Shown one piece after another: positions 56,916-64,000 of a DNA stretch of 64,000 nucleotides. Each line of letters opens with the position of its first letter. The first letter of the stretch is position 1. Where the stretch lies: NCBI GenBank assembly GCA_025504975.1, contig JANUWI010000001.1, forward strand, positions 4,960,001 to 5,024,000, in the 5' to 3' direction. Position numbers and translations under genes: made by a program. The DNA comes from Plenodomus lindquistii. Taxonomy: Eukaryota > Ascomycota > Dothideomycetes > Pleosporales > Leptosphaeriaceae. The notes beneath the pieces are model-generated. The model ran no database searches and was not told where the DNA came from. It saw only the letters and a program-made list of their open reading frames with translations.

Positions 56916-57980
56916 ATGCCGCCAGCACTCACTAGAGAGACTCGTAACAGCACGTTCGAGGGCCTGAAGCAGACACAGCAAAGGCGGAACATTATGGAAC
57001 CCTCATTCATATCCTTAGACCCCTTCAGTGACAGTGCCGCCATCCATACGCTGGGATCGGGACACGCCGAAGACTGCGACAGTTCCTCGTCCCGCAAGAG
57101 CAGTCGCCATACAGCCTGCAGGCCAGAGAGGGTTGTGGTTCCGATCCTGGACACTCTCTCACCATTGACAGCATGGAGTTCCTTCGTCTCTACTCCAGAC
57201 CGCCATCCTACAGCACCAACCTCACCCTCTGCAGAGATCACAGACCAGCCAATCCAATGGCACAACGCAGACCTGAGTACCGCTCATCTCACCACATACA
57301 AATTCTCACGCTGACAAAACCCAACAGTGTATCTACTAAGCATCCTCTACCCCTCAGACCTCGCCACAAACCGTCTCCTCTTCTCCCCACCCCTCACCAA
57401 CCTACCCACCACCCCCTCCCCCATCACTCTCCACCTCTTCCTTCTCCCTCCTCCCACCACCCCACCCCAAACCGCGTACTCAAAACACGCCCCAATCGGC
57501 ACAGGCCGCCCCCCTCCTCCAACTCTCCTCGCATCCTCCACCCCCAGCCCCACCGCCACCGCCGCAACCCGCTCCCTAGCCCACGCCCTCTTATCCAACA
57601 CACCCCTCGTACGCGACACTCTCGACACCTACAACGTCCTCGCCACCCTGCACAGTCTCTCCACAGCCTCCCTGTCCAGCATCCACCGCGGTATACACCT
57701 CCTATCTACAATCAGCGACGCAGAGTGGCACGGCCGATACATGCAGTTGCGCGGGTGGGCAGACGGCGGATTCACGGTTGAAGGCGTGGATGAGAAGTGT
57801 AGTGTTGAGGCACGGTTGGAGGTTTATTTGCTGGCGGGGGAAAGGGAGAGCGTGGCAGGGTGGGGGAGGAGTGTGGGTGGTGTTTTGGGACTCGGGGGGA
57901 GGGAGAGGGAGGTTTGGGGGCGTGTTTATGAAGAGGCGGTGGGGTTTTTGGGGAGGGCGTTGGGGGAGCTGGGAAGGTGA
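56916..57980 (+). CDS. unrecognised protein
   Basis: Two exons, 56916-57276 and 57328-57980; 337 aa, or 311 aa if the ATG at 56994 is used. The 51-nt intron (GTACCG, CTGAC, CAG) removes an in-frame TGA and joins HNADL to MYLLSILYPSDLA. The N-terminal ~110 residues are Ser/Thr/Pro-rich and likely disordered. The C-terminal ~215 hold hydrophobic and helical segments (SLAHALLSNTPLVRDTLDTY and YEEAVGFLGRALGELG). A possible beta region lies around GGFTVEGVDEKCSVEARLEVYLLAGE. I recognise no family. The coding strand turns sharply from C-rich (57380-57640) to G-rich (57770 to the stop). Confidence 0.6.
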
Positions 57981-58322
57981 TGGGGAGGTGGGAGGATAGT
58001 GGGGGAAGAGGTGGGCTTGGGGTGTGTGGTTGATGGTTTGTGGGTTGATGTGCTTTGTGGTTGGGTGAGTGGTGTCTCAGACGACAATGGAGGACATGAG
58101 AAGTTGTCTTTAGTGCAATGTAAGGAAGTAGTGTCATTAGGCAGTCGCTGTGACCTGCTATTTGATATCTCGTGAAGACAACGCTGGAGTGCTCATAAGC
58201 CGAAGCTCCGTCATGTAGAGATCCACACTGTGGACTCTTTCGATAATGTACATTCGCCGCTCGTGATCCTGTAATGCCTTGCCTCGGGGGTATCATATCG
58301 TATCATCAATACACCAAACCCA
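57981..58322. other. intergenic between convergent genes
   Basis: A short spacer, G-rich at its start, joining two 3' ends. No feature was seen. Confidence 0.5.
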
Positions 58323-59477
58323 TTACGCCCTCCTCTCACCGCCGCGCGCAGCTCCCAGGAACCTATCGCGCAGAGTGCCCCTCGTGGCGGCCGCCGTTCC
58401 AGCAGGTGAACTCCTCAAGAAAGAACTGCCATCCAAGAACGAACTGCTACCATCCATGCCGAAACTACTCCTGCCCTGACCCAGATCAACTCCAAGACTG
58501 ACCCTACCAGCCGTAGCCGCAATGCCTCCGACTTGAAATCCGCTCGGCAGACCCGAACTCCTGCGTCCAGAGCTACGTCTCCCACTTGTACGTCTAGCCG
58601 AGCGTCTCGACTGTACGGAGCCCATAGTCGGAGGCATCACCATGCTATTATCCACATCGCTAGAGTCCTCGAGCTCAGAGTCTGTATGTTCGTAGCTTCC
58701 AGCCTCTGGGACATCGTCGTCGAGATCGCGTTCGTCCTGCAGCACACCCGCTATCTCCGCCTCTTCCATCTCCAGCATGTGTGAGACTTCAGCTTCCATC
58801 ATGCTGCCCTCGATGAAGGAATCCTCGTTGAACGCCATGGTCGTGTTTTGCCCTTCTTCACTCCCGCTCTCGTCACCGCTGACATCAGAATCAGAGTCTG
58901 AACGCGAGGCATCACTATCGGTAGCTTCAGCCTCTGGAACCTCATCGTCGAGGTCGCGCTCTTCCTCGCCCTGGCCCTCCATTTGCTCGCCTTGTTCGCG
59001 CTGCTCTTCATTCGCGGCTTCTTGCTGCGCGGCGGAAAGATCCATCATGACTTGTTCGCGACGCTGCATCATTTCTTGCTCTTCTTTCTCCAACTCCTCG
59101 TCCCTCATGGCCTGCAGTGTCTTGGCGACACCGGGTGGACGCAGCCAGCCTGCGCCGAAGCGGCGGACATTTTGCTTACGCTGCTCAATCATGTTCTCGT
59201 CATTCGTGAGGGCGCTGAGAAAGGAGGTCGCGGCGCGGGCGTGGCTGTGATGCGCGCCATGGTGGGATGTAGGGCGATTGGGTGGGGAGTGCGAAGAGGA
59301 GTCGTCAAAAGCTGTGTGGGATGTGCGGTGAGAGGGCCAGAGGCTAGCGTCCTGGCAAATATTGTAAGCGTTGTGTGTTCTGGTGAGGTGTAGGATGTAG
59401 CGACTGTTGGATGTTTCAAGGTTGAGATTCAAGGCGTTACTTACAGGCCGCGGCGCAATCATAGGTAGGGAAAACAT
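58323..59477 (-). CDS. APC15: anaphase-promoting complex subunit Apc15/Mnd2
   Basis: Two exons on the minus strand, 59477-59445 and 59351-58323; 353 aa. Splicing the 93-nt intron (59352-59444; GTAAGT...CAG) joins MFSLPMIAPRP to DASLWPSHRT, the family-like N-terminus. Without splicing the frame stays open, so the intron is easily missed. A conserved helix follows (SALTNDENMIEQRKQNVRRFGAGW.RPPGV). The rest is acidic and disordered, with ERDLDDEVPEAE and ERDLDDDVPEAG as two copies of one motif. The C-terminus has SGRRSSG repeats and a basic end. Mnd2/Apc15 helps control APC/C activity: Ama1 inhibition in yeast meiosis and checkpoint-complex turnover in animals. Confidence 0.85.
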   Translation of the reverse strand: MFSLPMIAPRPVSNALNLNLETSNSRYILHLTRTHNAYNICQDASLWPSHRTSHTAFDDSSSHSPPNRPTSHHGAHHSHARAATSFLSALTNDENMIEQRKQNVRRFGAGWLRPPGVAKTLQAMRDEELEKEEQEMMQRREQVMMDLSAAQQEAANEEQREQGEQMEGQGEEERDLDDEVPEAEATDSDASRSDSDSDVSGDESGSEEGQNTTMAFNEDSFIEGSMMEAEVSHMLEMEEAEIAGVLQDERDLDDDVPEAGSYEHTDSELEDSSDVDNSMVMPPTMGSVQSRRSARRTSGRRSSGRRSSGLPSGFQVGGIAATAGRVSLGVDLGQGRSSFGMDGSSSFLDGSSFLRSSPAGTAAATRGTLRDRFLGAARGGERRA

Positions 59478-62400
59478 TTTGAGTGTGTGAATTTACTTCT
59501 CGCACACACTTTTTGTGTGGAGGTCGAGTGGAAGACGCGAGTGGAAGTTAAATTCGCGACAGACGCGTCGGGTACTGTTTGATGTTGAAAGCCAGAGTAT
59601 GATGTAGAGCCCCACCTCGGCTATTTTCTCAGTTAGGTAAAGCTCCCGCAGCCTGCTTGTCACCTCGCTACGACAACCTTTTGAATACTTACTTCAGCTT
59701 CACATCTAAAGACTTTGTCCTTGTAGTGCGATATAACATTGTTGGCTTCCTGCCGTAGTATTATGGCACGACTTATTCACAAACTACACATAAAAATAAT
59801 AAACTCCTCCATATCTACATGGTGCAGCACGAAGTATCTCAAGAAAAGGACTACGACGATCTAAACATGAATGTACAGATTTACGTTCATCAAATTCAAG
59901 TCCTAGGCACCAAGACTACATGTATATGAGTGACGGGAGGCTCTAACTTGAATGCAAGTTGTACTTGCATATATTTGTGTAAAGTTTAAGCTTCCTGTAA
60001 AGTACCCAGAAGCGACCGAGTAGGCTTCTGCAGAACATGAATAGTGTGTCCGGGTGACGGGGAAATCTGTATTGTATTACCGAGGAGACTACGGCAGAAA
60101 GTCAACTATCCCGGAGGCCCTCTTGCTACTGCGTAGAGTCGACAATGACAGGCTGACAATTTAGATGGCTCTCTCGCTACAGCGTAGAGACTACCATACC
60201 AGCTCAACTATACAAGCAGGCCTCTTGATATATTGTAGGGACTAAAGCGCACAGCTCCGTATCAACTAGTTCTCTACGCGCAAGGTAGGAGGCTCTGCCA
60301 CATTCTCTAGACTGTGCTCAATTCCATTGGAAGTGACCTAGACTGAGGAGAAACACGTCACGTACTCAATTTCTCGCCTACAAGAGACAGTGTGTAGTCA
60401 GTCAATCCCCTCCAATATGCTTACATCCTCGCAGACATCATTCCGATACGGCCGTTAGGCCCGCAGCCACATCGCATTTGTGGCTGAAGAGATTGTTCTT
60501 CCCAGTGAACTACTCACCATCCGACCATTGAAGATTGAAGATCGATTGCAGATGGTACTGTGGAAAGTTGTGAAAACCAGCAGGCAGGTAGACCGTGCAT
60601 GATGTTACCTTGAGGCTTGAGGCTTGAGTATACACCCTAGTCCATCTTGTCTGCCCACGCTACCGTCACTAGACTGGCCCCAACAATTGCAGGTGTTCCA
60701 TATCCCCGTGGAGCTGACAGAGAGCAGTGACATCGAAATCGTCGTTTACGCTGCATTGTCCCACGCAGCTACACTAGCTGGTGCCAGATGTCGGCACGGA
60801 GTGAATGTGGCACTCCGCGGCCTAAGTCCAAGTACTTGTACTTGAAGACCACTATTTTGACTTCTTGATGTCTGAGTCAGGACCACTTACATACCTGCCC
60901 ATGGCCCAGCCCTCTTCCAAATTTCGCAAGCCTATAAGTCCTGCACCTCTTGTCGGAAGCAGTCAGCCTAGGTTATTCCCTCACACGCACGGCAAGACTT
61001 CGGCATCTCTGCGGTTGTCTCGTACTCGCTTCTTCACGCGAGGCTTCGGTCAACTCCGAAGACATTCGCGTGCCAGCCAGAGTGTCTGAGGAATCGCTGC
61101 AAATGTGGGGTTTGCAGATGCACGAGCCTCGACATATGTGATCTGCGTCAAACCCTAATAGATACCGTTGCTCAACTCGCAGCTTCGTCAACTCCCATTC
61201 AGAATAGACGGAAGCGCGCCCGTGGTAGAAAGCACATTGGCGTCGAAGCTTATTGCTTTGCGGTTAGAGGATCTGAGAAAATAGCCGCTCGCTGCGACGG
61301 TCCGAGATTCGTGGATGCAAGATCGCGCCTTTGAAGTGAAAGTGGCATGATGGGACGAGAGCCAGAATTAGTTTCGGGTTGTCAGCGGCAGAACGAGATG
61401 CGTCTGTCGGGATACTACGAAAGTCTTCGGGTACGTAGCTAGAGTTGCCATGCTTGTGTGGCCGTGCGTCAGCCATGAGCATGCAGCTGCTCGTAAGCGA
61501 CAGCAGGTTGCTGAGTTTGCAGCATGTTCATGCGTCAGAGTCTGCTGTGGTATACTGTACTGCGGTAGTCTGCGGAAGCAAGCTGCAGGAGAGAGCTAGG
61601 AAGTGGAGACAAGTTGCTCGTGTCACTCCTGTCGTCTATATGCTGTGCGTTGGCCAGGTTGGAAACAGTTGGCCAGAGCACTCTGGTGGACTGCAGTACG
61701 CGTGACTGCAAAAGTCGTCGTACACACTAATTTGTGTGTCAATGTCGTCCAGAGCAGCAAGAAACGCAAGAGGCGCAGCTTCCATGTGTGTAGCGCTTTA
61801 TCGATCGCTCACACACGATAAGATGCATTCTGATCGCTGTCAATATTTAGCGAGGAGGCGCAATCGCAAAGACACAAGAAAGGGAAGGGAGGGCTGCGTT
61901 CCCTTGTACCAGATACATGTCAAGGTCTTATATCAAAGCCACTAGGGGCTCGTCGCCGGGTCCGTTGAGTTCGTATCATGCCGTTGAGGGCGTCCATGCC
62001 GTCTTCCACACTCATTCCGGTCAAGGTGTTGGACCATGAGCGGGAGAGCAACACGGAACGGCTAAGGCCATCAATGGTTGCAGGCAGGGTAAGGCAACAC
62101 AATCTAGGCGTGTAGGCGAGGCTTGAGTGCATGCTGCATGTTGTAATTGAGGGGTTTGAGTGGTTCGAGTGATGGTGGCCTGGGTCGCAGGCTGAGTGGT
62201 GAGCTGGAGGTAAGCGAGCGATTGCGATTGCAATATGCATAACGGCTTCTTCGATATGATAGAGCGTTGATCTCCGCAGAGACTGTAGACCATTGATAGC
62301 ATCGATTGCAATGTTGCCGCAAAGCTCAAGAGTGCGATTGAAGTGGTCCACTGTTTCGGTGACTGACGAAGCGTCAATTGGCTGGTCTTGCATTGGATGA

Positions 62401-64000
62401 CAGGAAGGAACTGAACAGGGGCACACACGCAAAGCACCTTCCATCATCGGTCAAAGATAACTGGGGAGGGCACAAACAGGATCGACAGATAACGGCGAAT
62501 CTCCGTCTCGAGTCTATGTGAGCGCTGATACAGCAGCTACGTTTGCTGCTTTCCAGGACAGGATGGAACGGTTTGTCATGTGTATCTCAGTAGCTAGGTG
62601 AGAAGTGTTCTGACGGAAATAAGATGCAGTAGTCTCTGCGAAGCACTAACGCATAGTCGGAGCCGCTTGAAGAAAACAGCTGTATACTCTACGGTTTACT
62701 AAAAACACGCTGTCATGCTGTAGTATATCGTTGTCAACTCCCGATTACAACATACTGTACTAATGTCCAGGATTGAGAGTATGTGTGCGTTACAGCGAAG
62801 AACAAGGAAGCTATTTCGTATCTTAGAACGCGATTGACAGGTTACTGTACCATCTCACTTCGCAAGTAGCCCAAAGCCCACAATTGGAAGTCACTAAAAG
62901 ATCGGCAATACCATCTGCACTTATTGTCCACGAGTACCACAGTATTGGAAATGAGTCGGGGTTTTCGGCAGGGAATACTCATGCATGGTTATCATATTGG
63001 GGTATTTCTTGATGTCATATGGTATGTTACAGGGTACTCAAGAGGAAGAACGCCTAATATGGAAGGGGGAAAAGTGGATTGATGTACTAATGTATGTAGA
63101 TAAAGTGGATCCTTGTACCTCACTGACAAGATGACGAGCACTGAAGAGGACTTGTTTTCGAAGGGTAGCTAACGATTGAGACACATGAGGCAGCAAATAG
63201 CCACGACGTCGCAGTTGTACTTGACTCCAACTTTATCAGGACATGGAGTCCATACTTTATGATGAACATATGGCAGTGTGAAGTCTCAATCATACGACCT
63301 GGTGCAGTTAATCGAATGCGGGGAGTCGGCAGCACTACCGAATCCTTTTGTGGAAATTCCTACACATCTATCCTATGACTCCAATTGACACACCCGCGGG
63401 CACCTGCTGCGCCGCAGACAGCTATGGGTTTACTCTATAGACATATGGCGACATATTCATGAGACGAAGGCAAAGGACAAATACCTTGGATCCGACTTTG
63501 TCGACCAGACGTTCTGCCAAACGCACGGGAGCATGTTTTCTGCACAGACAAGACGTATGCACGAAGTACACAGTAAATCGTCCTTCTAGAATCCCCTAGC
63601 CAGAGGACCACCACTCGGTACAGTCATGACAAAGCGTCAAGGGCTGTACCATCAAGGTTGAAGCCTTGATTGGGTACTTCACGCGTGACGATGACATGTA
63701 CTGCACCTAGGTACACGTGCCTTAGCATCGCTGCCTCACAGACTCCAGACGTGTGCTCTGATGGTGTGACGGAGACGCAATAATTACAAACTCGTTCGTG
63801 AATGCAGGTTTACGCAAGGATGACAACCTGCGAGTAACTGAATGGTCGTACACCGTATACTCTAGAGTAGACTTGATCTAGAGTAAGGAGCCGCGGCAGC
63901 CAATGCACGACTGCGTAATGGAGTGATACGCTCGGGCCTTTTGCGTGATATTGGCAATGTTTGGCAGAAGATGGAGGATAAGCAGCTGAATGTAGAAAAC
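59478..64000. other. gene desert at window end
   Basis: About 4.5 kb with no convincing gene. Apart from a 51-bp degenerate tandem repeat at 60083, I see only short random frames. The longest, on the minus strand at 61920-62447 (175 codons), lacks any domain. Base composition is near even, not the extreme AT of RIP-mutated repeats. The part after 63000 shows only short palindromes. Confidence 0.55.
60083..60286. repeat. degenerate 51-bp tandem repeat, about 4 units
   Basis: A TAG(A/G)GACTA-type start recurs at about 60083, 60134, 60185, 60236 and 60286, so spacing is 51, 51, 51 and 50. Units share GAGGCCTCTTGCTAC-like endings and TCAACTAT-like centres but have diverged. Confidence 0.7.

Noticed and set aside
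61920..62447. 175-codon minus-strand ORF in the gene desert
   Set aside because: It has no domain, a Cys/His/Ser-rich random composition, no splice structure and a long overlapping frame on the same strand.
63855..63885. TACTCTAGAGTA palindrome and a nearby CTAGAGTA copy
   Set aside because: It is too short to separate from chance and lacks flanking context.
1..64000. CRISPR arrays, bacterial operons, viral or large retrotransposon genes
   Set aside because: No spaced identical repeats, and no integrase, reverse transcriptase or capsid-like frames were seen on either strand.

Overview
The window is nuclear DNA from a filamentous ascomycete, most likely a Dothideomycete of the Pleosporales type (the order is an inference). 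Support comes from many introns of 45-100 nt with GTRNGT donors and CTAAC/CTGAC branch sites, dense genes on both strands, intron-bearing tRNAs, and clear fungal orthologues: a Chs7-type chaperone, Puf4, a Hook adaptor, Sae2/Ctp1, vanillyl-alcohol oxidase, GH55 glucanase and Apc15. About 27 protein genes and two tRNA genes are supported. I rebuilt exon structures by hand and checked reading phase at every junction except one in the Hook gene.

1.4-9.4 kb: a Chs7-family chitin synthase chaperone, the TFIIH subunit Ssl1/p44, a fumarylacetoacetate-hydrolase-fold enzyme with an optional mitochondrial leader, and a long disordered ORF broken by two in-frame TAG codons. 9.4-11.6 kb: no protein gene; intron-containing tRNA-Arg(ACG) and tRNA-Gly(GCC), a broken tRNA-Gly copy, and two short elements with matching terminal inverted repeats.

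11.6-20.7 kb: an F-box/propeller protein divergent from Sae2/Ctp1, then two secreted M28 aminopeptidases in tandem. 22.6-31.7 kb: Puf4, a small secreted I9 inhibitor and Hook. 32.4-37.3 kb: a dual-zinc-finger regulator next to a vanillyl-alcohol oxidase, a possible regulator-target pair for phenolic catabolism. 38.9-43.4 kb: IWS1/Spn1 (elongation) and PCF11 (3'-end formation and termination), head to head.

44.2-49.4 kb: four small RING genes sharing one layout and a common C-terminal helical module. Three of the four have glycine where the fifth zinc ligand should be. This looks like a lineage-specific paralogue cluster and is the best candidate for an undescribed system here.

49.5-59.5 kb: GH55 exo-beta-1,3-glucanase, Tom5, Nup57, complex I subunit NDUFA8, an unrecognised protein and the APC/C subunit Apc15/Mnd2. 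59.5-64 kb holds no convincing gene, only a degenerate 51-bp tandem repeat.

Recurring themes are micro-exons (8, 10, 20 and 21 nt), four introns that are multiples of three and stop-free, and genes whose coding strand switches from C-rich to G-rich toward the 3' end.
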